From the NCBI GenBank assembly GCA_019314375.1, contig JAFCZJ010000009.1, positions 1-64,000 on the forward strand: a stretch of 64,000 bases of DNA, given 5' to 3'. This document shows positions 9,361-18,941 of the stretch, piece by piece. A program made the position numbers and the translations under genes. This DNA comes from Deltaproteobacteria bacterium. GTDB lineage: Bacteria > Myxococcota > B64-G9. Within the stretch, counting starts at the first letter, position 1. Each line of letters starts with the position of its first letter. Below the pieces are notes generated by a model, which was not told where the DNA came from, searched no databases, and saw only the letters and a program-made list of their open reading frames with translations.

Positions 9361-9547
9361 CGGCACATTGTAACCCAAGCCCGACCCAAAGCCCAACAGA
9401 GAGCTTTTGCGTCAAATGGGCTCAGGCACTTGCCCTAGGCCGATCGCCCTAAGTCGCATGGCCGATTCACACCGGCCGATCCGAGGGTTATCATGAATGC
9501 ATGACCGAGAGGTACTTCGACAGCTCTTTGGCGAAAAGGAGGCCATC

Positions 9548-11059
9548 ATGAGAATTTCTAATATACCCAATCGAGTCGTGTGGGGCTTGGGTGCCCTGAT
9601 TATTCTCATGGCCACACAGAACTGTCAGTGCCAGCTCGGCAACTCCTTCAACGGCACGGATTCGTCATCGCAAGGAGCCTCGACCACTTCCGCACTTCTG
9701 GACTCATCCCCGTCGTTTGATCGTCCCACCACCGCATCCCTGGTCGCGCAAGCACCAACCGCTTCCAAAAAATTCAGCCTGCTGGATCTGACCACGGAAA
9801 GCTCGGTCCTGAAACTCGATCCCCGAATGGCCCACGAACTCTTGCTGGCCGACACGCGTCAACGCAGCTATCTGAAGATCGATATGCAAGGAGCCAAGCT
9901 CGACCAAAACCAGCGGCCCCCACTCAACGTGGCCCTGGTTCTGGATCGCTCGGGCTCCATGGCTGGAGAAAAACTAGCCCAGGCCAAACAGGCCGTGGCC
10001 ATGGTCCTCGGCACCTTAAGAGAAGACGATCGGGTTTCCATCATCACCTACGACAACACGGTACAAATCATCGCATACCCAACCCAAGGCGGGCAGCCCG
10101 AATCCCTCATCCAAAAAGTCAACCGCATCCAGACAGGTGGAAGCACCAATCTTTATGATGGCGTTTCCACAGGCGCCACACTCCTGAAATCCCATCAGAG
10201 CGAAAGACGAATCAACCGGCTGGTGCTGCTTTCAGACGGCCTGGCCAATGCGGGCCGCGTATCCATCGACGACATGCAAGAACTGGGGTCACGACTTGGC
10301 CGACAGGGGATCAGCGTGACCACCATCGGCCTCGGCATGGACTATGACCACCGCACGCTCACGGCGCTGGCCGTTCGCAGCGAAGGCAATCATTTCTTCG
10401 CCCGCAACGCACAGGACCTAGAAGAAGGCTTCGGGCTTGAATTCAGCAAGGGCATGGCCGTGGTGGCCTCGGATGTGCAAATCCGGGTGCGACTCAACCC
10501 GGATGTCCGCCTCCTGGATGTACTCAACGCTTCGCCCTCCAAAGTGGAGGGTCAGGAAATCCTTATCCACCGCCGTCAGCTTTGGGGCAACCACAAAGCC
10601 TTTTTGTTACTGGAAGTCGACATCCCATCAAGGGAAGATGGCGAAGAAATGGACCTCGCCCAGGTACGAGTAGACTTCACCAACATGCTCAACGGGAAAG
10701 CCGAATCCCTCGCAACCACCGCGCGAGTAAGGTTCTCGGACTCCAAAGACAAAGTCCGTGACAGCGAGCAGCAAGACGTCATGGTGGCGGTGGCAGGCGT
10801 ACTGGCCAACCGCCAGGCCACCGAAGCGCGCCGTCTCTACGAAGCAGGACGCGTGGAAGAAGCCAAGCTGGCATTCGCGTCCACCGCCAAACAACTGGCC
10901 GAGCAAGGCCGAAGATACAACTCCAAGCAGCTGCGAGATTTCGGCCAACTCAACGCGAGCAGCGCCCAAAACCTAACCAAAGAAAAAATGAAGACCCTCT
11001 ACCAACACGAATCCCTGGCCACCTTCGGACAAAGCAACATGGGCTCCAATCCCTACTGA
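9548..11059 (+). CDS. Secreted von Willebrand factor type A domain protein
   Basis: A 503-residue exported protein. A hydrophobic N-terminus (GALIILMATQNCQCQLG) may be a signal or lipoprotein signal, though the lipobox is not classical. A low-complexity linker follows, then a VWA domain with a complete metal-ion-dependent adhesion site: DRSGS, a threonine in GGSTNL and an aspartate in LSDGLAN. The C-terminal third has a beta-rich region and a helical tail. The architecture resembles YfbK-type VWA proteins, but the partner is unknown. ATG at 9548 is preceded by AAGGAGG. It is divergent from the lpt operon and its stop overlaps that of lpxL. Confidence 0.88.
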   Translation: MRISNIPNRVVWGLGALIILMATQNCQCQLGNSFNGTDSSSQGASTTSALLDSSPSFDRPTTASLVAQAPTASKKFSLLDLTTESSVLKLDPRMAHELLLADTRQRSYLKIDMQGAKLDQNQRPPLNVALVLDRSGSMAGEKLAQAKQAVAMVLGTLREDDRVSIITYDNTVQIIAYPTQGGQPESLIQKVNRIQTGGSTNLYDGVSTGATLLKSHQSERRINRLVLLSDGLANAGRVSIDDMQELGSRLGRQGISVTTIGLGMDYDHRTLTALAVRSEGNHFFARNAQDLEEGFGLEFSKGMAVVASDVQIRVRLNPDVRLLDVLNASPSKVEGQEILIHRRQLWGNHKAFLLLEVDIPSREDGEEMDLAQVRVDFTNMLNGKAESLATTARVRFSDSKDKVRDSEQQDVMVAVAGVLANRQATEARRLYEAGRVEEAKLAFASTAKQLAEQGRRYNSKQLRDFGQLNASSAQNLTKEKMKTLYQHESLATFGQSNMGSNPY

Positions 11060-11952
11060 GCCCCCGGGGGGCGGGTCTTCCATCGGCGGTGCATCCAGAT
11101 CCATTCGGTCGGATGAGCCCGAATGTGGGCCTCGATGCATGCGCTCAAAGCGCGTGTGTCCTCCAGCAGGGCTTGTTCTTTGTTTTCGAGTTCAGAAGGG
11201 AGAATACGCTGGACGGTGATCCGCATCCCCCCGTCCGCGCGCCGGTGATTGAAGCAGCAGACCATGGGCGCACCCGTGTGCCGGGCCACCATGGCTGGGG
11301 CCGTCGAGGTTGCGGCGAGCTTGCCGAAGAAGGGCACGAAAACGCTGGGAACGCGGGTGTCCTGATCGATGAGCAAACCCAGAATCTGCCCCGAGGACAA
11401 AACACCCAGCATGCGCTGAAAAATGTCCGCCTCTCCTCGCCAGATGATGTGAATCCGCCCCTGACGCCGGGACTCGACCAGGAGGCGGGTCAAGCGCGGA
11501 TCGTAACTCTTTTTCCCGATGACGTTCATCGGAAAGCCGTGCTGCACCAGCGCCCGCCCCATGATCTCCCAATTGCCGATGTGTCCCGAGACCAAGACAA
11601 CGCCCTTGCCCGGACCCATGGCCTGCGTAAGTAGTTCCCTGGAGCCTGGTTCAAAATCCGCATAGGTGTCCCAGTCCAAGATTCGGCTGGCACAGACCAC
11701 CTCGGCCAAACCTTCGCCCAGATGAACAAAGGAGCGCCTCCCCAGGGCCTCACGCTCCGACTCAAGCATCTCTGGAAAGGCCCATGCCAAATGCTTCAGG
11801 CTACGCCGGCGTTCAGTGCCCGCCAGGCGCCAAACCCACCTGCCCAGCCAGCGGCAGAACCGCCGGGCACAACGCAAGCCCAGCAGACGCAAGAGGCCCG
11901 CAAAAAACCGAAGTCCTACATAGATCAGTGTGTTTTTAATGCGCTTGCCCAT
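11053..11952 (-). CDS. Lipid A biosynthesis acyltransferase (LpxL/HtrB family)
   Basis: Adds a secondary acyl chain to lipid A precursors or a related acceptor at the inner membrane. The 299-residue protein has an N-terminal membrane-associated segment, the catalytic HX4E-type motif in SGHIGNWEIMGRAL, an LLIDQDTRVPSVFVPFFG substrate segment and the typical C-terminal HPTEWIWMHRRWKTRP. It starts 28 bases after pyrG and is probably cotranscribed with it. Which acyl position it serves cannot be told from sequence. Confidence 0.92.
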   Translation of the reverse strand: MGKRIKNTLIYVGLRFFAGLLRLLGLRCARRFCRWLGRWVWRLAGTERRRSLKHLAWAFPEMLESEREALGRRSFVHLGEGLAEVVCASRILDWDTYADFEPGSRELLTQAMGPGKGVVLVSGHIGNWEIMGRALVQHGFPMNVIGKKSYDPRLTRLLVESRRQGRIHIIWRGEADIFQRMLGVLSSGQILGLLIDQDTRVPSVFVPFFGKLAATSTAPAMVARHTGAPMVCCFNHRRADGGMRITVQRILPSELENKEQALLEDTRALSACIEAHIRAHPTEWIWMHRRWKTRPPGAQ

Positions 11953-11979
11953 GGTCGCAGCAAGACGCAGGTCCCGGCA

Positions 11980-13587
11980 TCAAGACTTGGCCGCAGCCAT
12001 GGCCGCGGCCACGAAGGAGGCAAACAAGGGATGGGGGGCTAAAGGCCTGGATTTGAATTCGGGATGGAACTGACAGCCGACAAACCAAGGATGTTCGGGC
12101 ACCTCGCACATCTCCACCAAATCGCCGTCGGGCGACAGGCCGGAAAATAACAACCCCTTGTCGGCCAAGGCCTCGCGAAAATCGTTGTTCACCTCGAAAC
12201 GGTGCCGGTGGCGTTCGGAAATCTCATCCCTTCCGTAAGCCTTGCGAGCCCGACTGCCGGACGTGAGCTTGCAGGGATAGGCCCCCAGACGCATGGTGCC
12301 GCCCTTGTCTTTCACGTCCTGTTGGCTGGCCATCAGGTCCACCACCGGATGCGGGGTTTCAGCATCGAACTCTGTGGAGTTGGCCTTCTCCAACCCGGCC
12401 ACATGCCTGGCAAACTCCACCACCATCATCTGCATGCCCAAGCAGATGCCGAAACAAGGCACCTTGTTTTCTCGCGCCCAACGAATGGCCTTGATTTTGC
12501 CCTCCGTGCCCCGGTCGCCGAAGCCTCCGGGCACCAACACACCGTCGACTTTCTCAAGATCAGCCCAGTCGTTGGCCTCAACTTTTTCGGCATCCAGGTA
12601 GACCATCTCCACACTGCCGCCATTAGCCAACCCGCCGTGAAGCAAGGCCTCATGCAGGCTCTTGTATGAATCGATGAGATGGGTGTACTTGCCCACCACC
12701 CCAATACGCGCCATGCGCTTGGGATTGCGCAAGGTATTGACCACCTTGAGCCAAGGGTCCAAAGCCGATGCCCGTGACCAAATATTGAGCATGTCGGCAA
12801 TTTTGTCATCCAGTCCCTGCTCGCTCAGATGCAGCGGCACCGCATAGATGGTATCCATATCCACGCACTCGAAGACCGTGTCCTCACCCGTGGAGCAAAA
12901 CAAAGCGATCTTGTCTTTCAGATCCCTATCCACCGGCCGATCCGATCGGCAAACGATGATGTCAGGCTGAATACCGATCTCGCGCAAGGCCTTGACCGAG
13001 TGTTGGGTGGGCTTGGTCTTCAGCTCACCTGCGGCCGCGATGTAAGGCACGAGGGTCAAATGAAGATAGAGGGTGTGTTCGCGACCGATGTCGGCACGAA
13101 GCTGCCGAATGGCCTCAATGAAGGGCAAACCCTCAATGTCGCCCACCGTGCCGCCCACTTCCACCAGGCAAAGGTCCACACCCTTGGCTGCTCGCATGAT
13201 GCGGGCCTTAATCTCATCGGTGATGTGAGGGATGACCTGCACCGTCTTACCCAGATACTCGCCACGGCGCTCCTTGCCGATGACCGTATCGTAGACTTGG
13301 CCGGTGGTGAAATTGTTGGGCTTCCCCACCCTGATGGATGTGAATCGCTCGTAGTGGCCCAGGTCCAAATCAGTCTCGGCCCCATCGTCGGTGACGAAGA
13401 CCTCGCCATGCTGATAGGGACTCATGGTGCCCGGATCCACGTTGATGTATGGATCCACCTTGACCATCGTGATCTTCAGGCCCCGATTCTCCATCAGGGC
13501 GCCAATGGAGGCTGCCGCCACGCCCTTGCCCAAACCAGAAACCACACCACCGGTGACGAAAATGAACTTGGTTTGCTTGGCCGACAC
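11980..13587 (-). CDS. pyrG: CTP synthase (GTG start)
   Basis: Converts UTP to CTP using glutamine and ATP. The 535-residue product has the N-terminal synthetase domain ([40 protein letters not shown]) and a C-terminal class I glutamine amidotransferase domain with the nucleophile segment CFGICLGMQ. The frame runs on upstream, but the family N-terminus starts at GTG 13587 (VSAKQTKF), with GGAGG eight bases ahead. A perfect TTGACA at 13647-13652 could be its -35 box, though the matching -10 is poor. Confidence 0.96.
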   Translation of the reverse strand: MSAKQTKFIFVTGGVVSGLGKGVAAASIGALMENRGLKITMVKVDPYINVDPGTMSPYQHGEVFVTDDGAETDLDLGHYERFTSIRVGKPNNFTTGQVYDTVIGKERRGEYLGKTVQVIPHITDEIKARIMRAAKGVDLCLVEVGGTVGDIEGLPFIEAIRQLRADIGREHTLYLHLTLVPYIAAAGELKTKPTQHSVKALREIGIQPDIIVCRSDRPVDRDLKDKIALFCSTGEDTVFECVDMDTIYAVPLHLSEQGLDDKIADMLNIWSRASALDPWLKVVNTLRNPKRMARIGVVGKYTHLIDSYKSLHEALLHGGLANGGSVEMVYLDAEKVEANDWADLEKVDGVLVPGGFGDRGTEGKIKAIRWARENKVPCFGICLGMQMMVVEFARHVAGLEKANSTEFDAETPHPVVDLMASQQDVKDKGGTMRLGAYPCKLTSGSRARKAYGRDEISERHRHRFEVNNDFREALADKGLLFSGLSPDGDLVEMCEVPEHPWFVGCQFHPEFKSRPLAPHPLFASFVAAAMAAAKS

Positions 13588-13705
13588 GCCGCTTACCTCC
13601 AAAGGTGAATATCGCAGGCCTGAGCAAAAGCGCAAAGCATCAAGCCTGTCAACGTCTTTTTTACGGACTTGCCAAGTCCCCAGGCCTACAGCTAACATCG
13701 GGCAC

Positions 13706-14188
13706 ATGAAGCTTTGTTGTTCTGATGGCCTGCGACTCATCGCGCTGCTATTGCTGTTTGGCTGCGCCAAGGGCGACCCCCAAATCGAACTGCGTGATGC
13801 AGGCGAGGCCAAGTCCAACCTGCGCAGGGCCCAGCTTGTATTGATCGAAGGCGAAGTCAGGGTCAAACGCTCAGGCGACCCTGAATGGCAAACCGCTCTG
13901 GCCGGCATGCAGCTCTCCATCAACGACAAAATACGGACGCAGCGCGGCAGCTTTGCCACCATCGAATTCCAACGGGGCGGCCAGCTGCACATGCAGCCCG
14001 AGAGCCTGGTGGCCGTCACCGACCTGAGAATGAATGCCCGCACCCGGGCCCACCGCTCCACCTTCACCCTGGAATCCGGCCAGGTCGAGGCGGAGCTGGA
14101 TGCCATCACACATAAAGACGCCGAGTTTCGCATCCGAACGCCATCGGCGGAAGCCTCCGTGATCCGCCGGGAGGTGGCATTCCAATGA
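13706..14188 (+). CDS. FecR-domain lipoprotein
   Basis: A 160-residue predicted lipoprotein (lipobox LFGC, residues around 15-20). The mature part is a FecR-like beta domain: [48 protein letters not shown]. FecR-like domains occur in anti-sigma regulators and in periplasmic sensor proteins. Here the next gene, overlapping by four bases (ATGA), encodes a LysM protein, and a response regulator and an HD-GYP protein follow. This suggests a periplasmic sensing pair for that signalling unit, which is inference. It is divergent from pyrG. Confidence 0.82.
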   Translation: MKLCCSDGLRLIALLLLFGCAKGDPQIELRDAGEAKSNLRRAQLVLIEGEVRVKRSGDPEWQTALAGMQLSINDKIRTQRGSFATIEFQRGGQLHMQPESLVAVTDLRMNARTRAHRSTFTLESGQVEAELDAITHKDAEFRIRTPSAEASVIRREVAFQ

Positions 14189-15153
14189 TCCCACGCACTC
14201 CCTTGTTCATGCTGGCTCTGACTCTCTGGCTGCTTCAGACGACCCCGGGCCGAGCCGATCCCCCTCCTTCCGAGGTGACGCTCAAGCCGGATCAAACCTT
14301 GGAAGATCTGGCCCAGTCCATTTACGACGATCGGGACGCAGCCGAGGAAATCAGGGCCATCAACAACCTGCCACCAGGGGCCCAAGCCAAAGTAGGCACC
14401 AAGCTCCGTCTGCCGGGGCCCGAACGCAAGACCGCCTTCGCCGCCTTGAAGGTGGCGCGCCAGGCGGTGGGCAAAGCCCACGGCGACCAGGCCGCCGAGT
14501 TTGCCCCCGAACTCATGTCAGCCGCCGACCAGGCCATGGAGCGGGCCCTGCGCGCATGCCGCCGAGCCAGCTACAAAGCCTGTCAGGAGTTGGCCGACGA
14601 GACATGGGCCCGGGCACGCAAAGCCCGCCAAGAAGCCAAAACCCAACGCAGTCGAAAAAACCGCTTCACCGTGGCCATCGACGACCAGGGTGTGACCCGG
14701 GTCGAAGTCGCTGAGGGTGATGGGGTTAAGGTCACAGCCCAAAAACGCAGCACCACGGTCACGCGCGGTCATGGAGTAAAGGTCGAGCCAGGCAAGGCAC
14801 CAGATTCACCCAAACCACTCTTGGCCGCACCGGAAGCCGTGCTGCCCTTCCCTGCCTCCGTCTTGACGACTCGCGCGATCCATTTCCACTGGAAACCGGT
14901 GCAAGGGGCCATTCGCTATGTGCTGCTCATCAGTCGCGACCCCAGAGGCTTCAAGCCGGTGCGCCAACTCACCACGGACAAAACCAGCTACCTCTTTCGT
15001 TCAACGCTTGCCAAAGGGAAATACCACTGGCAGCTAAGGGCGGTTGACGCCGAGGGCGCGGTGGGACGTGCTTCGGCCTCACGCCATTTCCAGCTTGAAA
15101 CCCAAGCCAGCGGCGTAACCATCGAGCAAAACAAAAAGCAGAAGGGACCCTGA
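14185..15153 (+). CDS. LysM-like, FnIII-like periplasmic protein
   Basis: A 322-residue exported protein with a signal peptide ending near GRADPPPS. Residues about 30-75 form a LysM-like peptidoglycan-binding module ([40 protein letters not shown]). An Ala/Arg/Lys-rich helical stretch comes next, and the last 110 residues form a fibronectin-III-like fold ([35 protein letters not shown]). It overlaps the FecR-like gene and is followed after four bases by a response regulator. A FecR-LysM pair is common in deltaproteobacterial envelope proteins; its exact role is unknown. Confidence 0.82.
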   Translation: MIPRTPLFMLALTLWLLQTTPGRADPPPSEVTLKPDQTLEDLAQSIYDDRDAAEEIRAINNLPPGAQAKVGTKLRLPGPERKTAFAALKVARQAVGKAHGDQAAEFAPELMSAADQAMERALRACRRASYKACQELADETWARARKARQEAKTQRSRKNRFTVAIDDQGVTRVEVAEGDGVKVTAQKRSTTVTRGHGVKVEPGKAPDSPKPLLAAPEAVLPFPASVLTTRAIHFHWKPVQGAIRYVLLISRDPRGFKPVRQLTTDKTSYLFRSTLAKGKYHWQLRAVDAEGAVGRASASRHFQLETQASGVTIEQNKKQKGP

Positions 15154-15157
15154 CCGC

Positions 15158-15544
15158 ATGACACTACGCGCCCTCGTGGCTGACGACGAGTCGATCTTCC
15201 GTGATCAAGTTCGCACCTTGCTCGAAGAACGGGGGGTCGAAGTCTTAGAGGCAAAAGATGGGCACGAAGCCTTCGCCTTGTTCATGAAGGAGAATGTGGA
15301 TTTCATGATAACCGACTTCCTCATGCCTCGCGTGGACGGCATACAACTCGTGCGCGACATCCGACTGACCGGCCCCAAGGGCAAAATCCCGGTGGTGCTC
15401 ATGTCGGCTATCTCCAAGGGCCACGTGTTCCAGGGCACCAGCCGAAACCTGGGCCCGGACCACTACATCAACAAGCCATTCAAAGCCAAAAAAATGGCCA
15501 AGTTGCTGGACAAAATCCTAAAAAGGCTAACTCAGACATCATGA
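15158..15544 (+). CDS. Single-domain response regulator
   Basis: A 128-residue CheY-like receiver with no output domain. Acid pocket Asp9-Asp10, phosphoacceptor Asp53 in DFMITDFLMPRVDG, a conserved serine in VVLMSAIS and lysine in INKPF are all present. Its stop overlaps the start of the HD-GYP gene (ATGA), so the two are translationally coupled. The receiver probably modulates that phosphodiesterase or relays a signal to it. No histidine kinase is encoded in the window. Confidence 0.93.
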   Translation: MTLRALVADDESIFRDQVRTLLEERGVEVLEAKDGHEAFALFMKENVDFMITDFLMPRVDGIQLVRDIRLTGPKGKIPVVLMSAISKGHVFQGTSRNLGPDHYINKPFKAKKMAKLLDKILKRLTQTS

Positions 15545-17316
15545 AACTCTTTCGGGTCATCACCTTGATGCTGCTCGTCTTGACCGCCGGCCCCATCACC
15601 GCCGTCGGTTTCATTCTCATCGACTCCACGGTGGACATCACCAAGACATTGACCTGGGAGTTGCAGCAGGAGCGAGCGGATCACGCCAGTCGGCAGATGG
15701 CGACCACCCTCATCAGCACGGCCGCCGATCTGGATCTGCTGCTTGCCAACTTGAACGTGGGCAGCATGAACGTCCTGCAGCGACAGGAATTGCTGGCCTC
15801 CATCCTGCAAAAACGGCCCGAAATCAACATCATTGGTCTGTACGACGAGCAAGGTCAGAGTCTCCCAAACCAGCTGGCCTTCGACTCCAACAACATCCTG
15901 CCCAGCGAGCTGGCTCGCCACCAACAGTTCATGGATCGCATCCCCGAAGAAGCCCTCGCGCGATTTGGTCTGGCCTTCTCGCAGCCCTACCTCATCGATC
16001 GAGCGCCCCGAGGCGACCTGGGCATCGAAGCCCGCCGGGAGCGCGTGGTGGCCATGATGCTCAAGCTCTCCTCCGGTGATGCGGGGGCCATGGGCATGGA
16101 ACTCTCTCTGGCATCCGTAGAGAGACTCCTCACACGCATACGCACCGGCCTGCGCGGACAGATTTTGTTGCTCGACTCACAAAACCGCACGATGGTACGC
16201 AACGCAGGCTCAGGCGTCAGTGAAGCCGACGCCAGACTGGTCGACGAAAAACTGCCCCAGCTCATGGGCTCCTTGACCGGCGGGGATGGGGTGGCCTCCC
16301 AGTTCTCGGGGGCCCGGCCCTTGCAGCTCAGCAAGACGCAAGCTGTCTTAGCCGCTTACTCCACCCTGGCCAACCCCGCCTGGCGCATCGTCTCCTTAGA
16401 GCCTTTGGACGACGCCTACAAGGTGACCCATCGCATGGTCTGGCAGGTGGTTTGGATGGTATTGGCCAGCCTGGCCTTGGCCGTGAGCCTGGGTATGCTT
16501 TTCGCCTTCGGCCTGACCCGGCCTATCGGCAAGTTGGTGCGCGGCTCTTTGGATATCGCCCGTGGCAAGTTTGGCACCGAATTGGACATCCGTGCCCGTA
16601 ACGAGATCGGCGAATTGGCCCACACCTTCAACTACATGTCCCGGCAACTCCTGTATTACGACGGACAAAACAAGGAACTTGTCGACTCCTTGCAACGGGG
16701 CTACCTGGAAACCATCAGGGCCCTGGCCAACTCCATCGACGCCAAGGATCAATACACTCGCGGCCATTCGGGTCGAGTGACCAAGGTGGCGCTGGCGGTG
16801 GGGCAAGCCATGGGCTTAGACGAGGAGCAACTGAAATACCTGCGTTATGGTGGCATTCTCCACGACATCGGTAAGATCGGCATCAGCGAAGAGATCCTGG
16901 GTAAAAAGGGTCGATTAAACGATCAAGAACGAAACCTCATCCAGCAACATCCTGTGTTGGGCGAAAAAATCATCGCGCCCATCGACTTCCTGCAGCCGGC
17001 TCGACCTTTGGTCAGGCATCACCACGAATGGTTCAACGGCGAGGGCTACCCCGACGGCCTGGCCGGCGAAGACATCCCCCTGGGTGCTCGCATCTTGGCG
17101 GCGGCCGACACCTACGATGCCGTGACCTCCGTACGTCCCTATCAGGCACCAGTGGACAACAAGAAAGCCATCGAGATTTTAAACAAGCTAAGGGGGCGAC
17201 AACTGGATCCAACAGTCTGCGATGCCCTGATCAAACAGGTCCAGTCCGCCATCGATTCCGGAGAGATGCACCCCGAACAAGTAAAAACCGGCTTCGCCGA
17301 TCCCGCGAGTTATTAG
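15541..17316 (+). CDS. Membrane HD-GYP cyclic-di-GMP phosphodiesterase
   Basis: A 591-residue inner-membrane sensor. It has an N-terminal membrane segment (residues 5-28), a periplasmic double-Cache-like region, a second membrane segment near residue 305, a HAMP linker, and a C-terminal HD-GYP domain. HD is in GGILHDIGKIG (about residue 440), then RHHHEWFNGEGYPDGL with an intact GYP (about residue 502), then ADTYDAVTS. All metal-binding signatures look complete, so it should be active against c-di-GMP. It is the last gene of the FecR-LysM-receiver set. Confidence 0.93.
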   Translation: MKLFRVITLMLLVLTAGPITAVGFILIDSTVDITKTLTWELQQERADHASRQMATTLISTAADLDLLLANLNVGSMNVLQRQELLASILQKRPEINIIGLYDEQGQSLPNQLAFDSNNILPSELARHQQFMDRIPEEALARFGLAFSQPYLIDRAPRGDLGIEARRERVVAMMLKLSSGDAGAMGMELSLASVERLLTRIRTGLRGQILLLDSQNRTMVRNAGSGVSEADARLVDEKLPQLMGSLTGGDGVASQFSGARPLQLSKTQAVLAAYSTLANPAWRIVSLEPLDDAYKVTHRMVWQVVWMVLASLALAVSLGMLFAFGLTRPIGKLVRGSLDIARGKFGTELDIRARNEIGELAHTFNYMSRQLLYYDGQNKELVDSLQRGYLETIRALANSIDAKDQYTRGHSGRVTKVALAVGQAMGLDEEQLKYLRYGGILHDIGKIGISEEILGKKGRLNDQERNLIQQHPVLGEKIIAPIDFLQPARPLVRHHHEWFNGEGYPDGLAGEDIPLGARILAAADTYDAVTSVRPYQAPVDNKKAIEILNKLRGRQLDPTVCDALIKQVQSAIDSGEMHPEQVKTGFADPASY

Positions 17317-17356
17317 GGGCCTTCAGCAAGAAACACCAACCACCCCAGTAAGGCCC
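17317..17356 (+). terminator. Stem-loop directly after the HD-GYP stop codon
   Basis: GGGCCTT (17317-17323) pairs with AAGGCCC (17350-17356) around a 26-base C/A-rich loop and is followed by TTTAT. A hairpin with the same layout and similar loop (ending in CCCCAGT) lies after the stop codon at 38928. Probably a transcript end or 3' stabilising structure. Confidence 0.5.
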
Positions 17357-17362
17357 TTTATG

Positions 17363-17382
17363 CCGCGCCGCCAGCGGCGCGG
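17363..17382. terminator. GC-rich hairpin between convergent genes
   Basis: CCGCGCCGC (17363-17371) pairs with GCGGCGCGG (17374-17382). It lies between two convergent stop codons and could stop transcription from both sides, but no long T-run follows. Confidence 0.5.
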
Positions 17383-17384
17383 TA

Positions 17385-17774
17385 CTATAAACGAATAGAC
17401 CCCAACCCCAGCCACTCCAAAGCATCCTTCAGCTCGGCAAAGACCGAAGTCTCCATCCCGGATTGCTCGCTGACCGCCTGATAGATGCGCTTCATACCGA
17501 AGACATGCGGCTCGGGCGCGAAGATGGCACATTGCTCACCAGCGAAGACATCAGCGTAACGTGCGTACTCTCGAGCGATGCCCCGCTCACCCCGAGCGTT
17601 GACCTCGTAATGGGTGCAACCCCGATAGTCCATCAACTTGCGCATGGGCCGAGTATAACCCGAATCAAGGCTGAGCTTTCGAAAGTGCTCAACATGATCC
17701 GCCATCTTCACATGCCCCGAGATGCGGACATGCACCAGACGGTGCTCCGGAATAATGACGTACTCGATGGACAT
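17385..17774 (-). CDS. SpoIIAA/STAS-like domain protein
   Basis: A 129-residue cytoplasmic protein with no signal or membrane segment. The beginning MSIEYVIIPEHRLVHVRISGH, the MRKLMDYRGC segment and an alternating alpha/beta pattern fit the SpoIIAA-like (lipid- or ligand-binding STAS relative) family seen in many bacteria. The function is not known. It lies after the rplM-rpsI terminator as its own unit. Confidence 0.6.
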   Translation of the reverse strand: MSIEYVIIPEHRLVHVRISGHVKMADHVEHFRKLSLDSGYTRPMRKLMDYRGCTHYEVNARGERGIAREYARYADVFAGEQCAIFAPEPHVFGMKRIYQAVSEQSGMETSVFAELKDALEWLGLGSIRL

Positions 17775-17855
17775 GGCCCCCGCCTGTCTCGGTTCAAGAC
17801 ATCATCCAATCAACGAGCCGACATTGTCAAGGGGCGGGTGGGTGATTTCTGGGTA

Positions 17856-17892
17856 TAAAAAAACGCCGCCTCGGCACTTGCTGAGACGGCGC
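17856..17892 (-). terminator. Intrinsic terminator of rplM-rpsI
   Basis: On the minus strand CGCCGTCTCAGCA (17892-17880) pairs with the strand at 17876-17864 through a 13-bp stem containing G-U pairs, followed by seven T. It is a classical rho-independent terminator 40 bases past the rpsI stop. Confidence 0.9.
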
Positions 17893-17933
17893 GGAAAAAA
17901 ACAGGTTTTCGGTCCAAGCGGACCTGAAAAATT

Positions 17934-18329
17934 CTAGCGCTTGGAGTACTGGAAACGCTTGCGGGCGCCGGGCTGACCGTATTTCTTACGCTCAACCACG
18001 CGGGAGTCTCGGGTCAACATGCCGGCCTTCTTCAGGACGGGCCGCATTTCCTCGGAGATCTTCAGCAAAGCGCGTGAAATACCGTGTCGCACGGCTCCGG
18101 CCTGTCCAGCCTTGCCGCCGCCTTTTACGTTGACCAGCACGTCGTAACGGCCAACGGTCTCGGTGAGATCGAAGGGCTCGCGCATGATCATCATCAACAC
18201 GGGGCGACTGAAGTACTCATCGCCATCGCGCTTGTTGATGATCCACTTGCCTTCGCCAGGGCGCAGATACACACGGGCAACAGCTGACTTCCTTCGACCA
18301 GTCCCATAAAATTTTTGTATCTCTTCCAT
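17934..18329 (-). CDS. rpsI: 30S ribosomal protein S9
   Basis: A component of the small ribosomal subunit head whose C-terminal tail reaches the P-site tRNA. The 131-residue product starts [20 protein letters not shown], contains [19 protein letters not shown] and ends in the invariant basic tail ending QYSKR-like (FQYSKR). It lies ten bases after rplM, the usual pair. The start at 18329 is chosen from family length. Confidence 0.98.
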   Translation of the reverse strand: MEEIQKFYGTGRRKSAVARVYLRPGEGKWIINKRDGDEYFSRPVLMMIMREPFDLTETVGRYDVLVNVKGGGKAGQAGAVRHGISRALLKISEEMRPVLKKAGMLTRDSRVVERKKYGQPGARKRFQYSKR

Positions 18330-18339
18330 GATGACGCCC

Positions 18340-18774
18340 CTAAATCTCGAGAAGTTCCGGCTTCTGAGCAGCATGCGGATGCTCTGAGCCAGCGTAAATT
18401 TTCAGCTTGGTAAGCATGGTATTGCCCAAGGGACCCTTGGGCAGCATACCGCGCACGGCCCTGCGAACGAGCTCGGTCGGCTTCCGTTCGCGAACGGTAG
18501 CGGCGCTGCGGGCACGCAAACCACCCGGGTAACCCGAGTAGTTGTAATACATTTTGTCGGTTTCTTTTTTGCCGGTCAGCTTGACCTTCTCAGCGTTTAC
18601 CACCACCACGAAATCCCCGGTGTCCACATGCGGGGTAAAGGCCGGCGTGTGTTTGCCGCGAAGGATGGAGGCCACGCGGGTGGCCATGCGTCCAAGAACG
18701 AGATCATCGGCATCTACCAGATGCCAACGCCGTTCTACTTCGTGTTTTTTCGCGTGTACCGTCGTCTTCTTCAT
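18340..18774 (-). CDS. rplM: 50S ribosomal protein L13
   Basis: An early-assembling large-subunit protein. The 144-residue product contains [20 protein letters not shown], the [20 protein letters not shown] segment and the [20 protein letters not shown] motif. The ATG at 18774 ([11 protein letters not shown]) has GGAA ahead. It heads the rplM-rpsI operon with a probable promoter at 18839-18867. Confidence 0.98.
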   Translation of the reverse strand: MKKTTVHAKKHEVERRWHLVDADDLVLGRMATRVASILRGKHTPAFTPHVDTGDFVVVVNAEKVKLTGKKETDKMYYNYSGYPGGLRARSAATVRERKPTELVRRAVRGMLPKGPLGNTMLTKLKIYAGSEHPHAAQKPELLEI

Positions 18775-18838
18775 GATTCCAATTCCTTCCTGATAACCGA
18801 TCCGGCGAAGACAGATCCCACCAGAGCCGGGAGCGCGA

Positions 18839-18867
18839 TTTTTATGCAAATTCGATCACATTGTCAA
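18839..18867 (-). promoter_or_regulatory. Probable promoter of rplM-rpsI
   Basis: On the minus strand a perfect TTGACA (18862-18867) is followed at the right distance by an A-rich -10 candidate around 18839-18846 (ATAAAAA). This predicts a leader of about 60 bases. No L13-binding structure was recognised in it. Confidence 0.6.
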
Positions 18868-18941
18868 GCATTATCCCACCACCAAGAAGCAAGAAAAGGC
18901 CCCAAAACCTTGGTTCGGCCCCAAAACGCCCCAATGCACTG

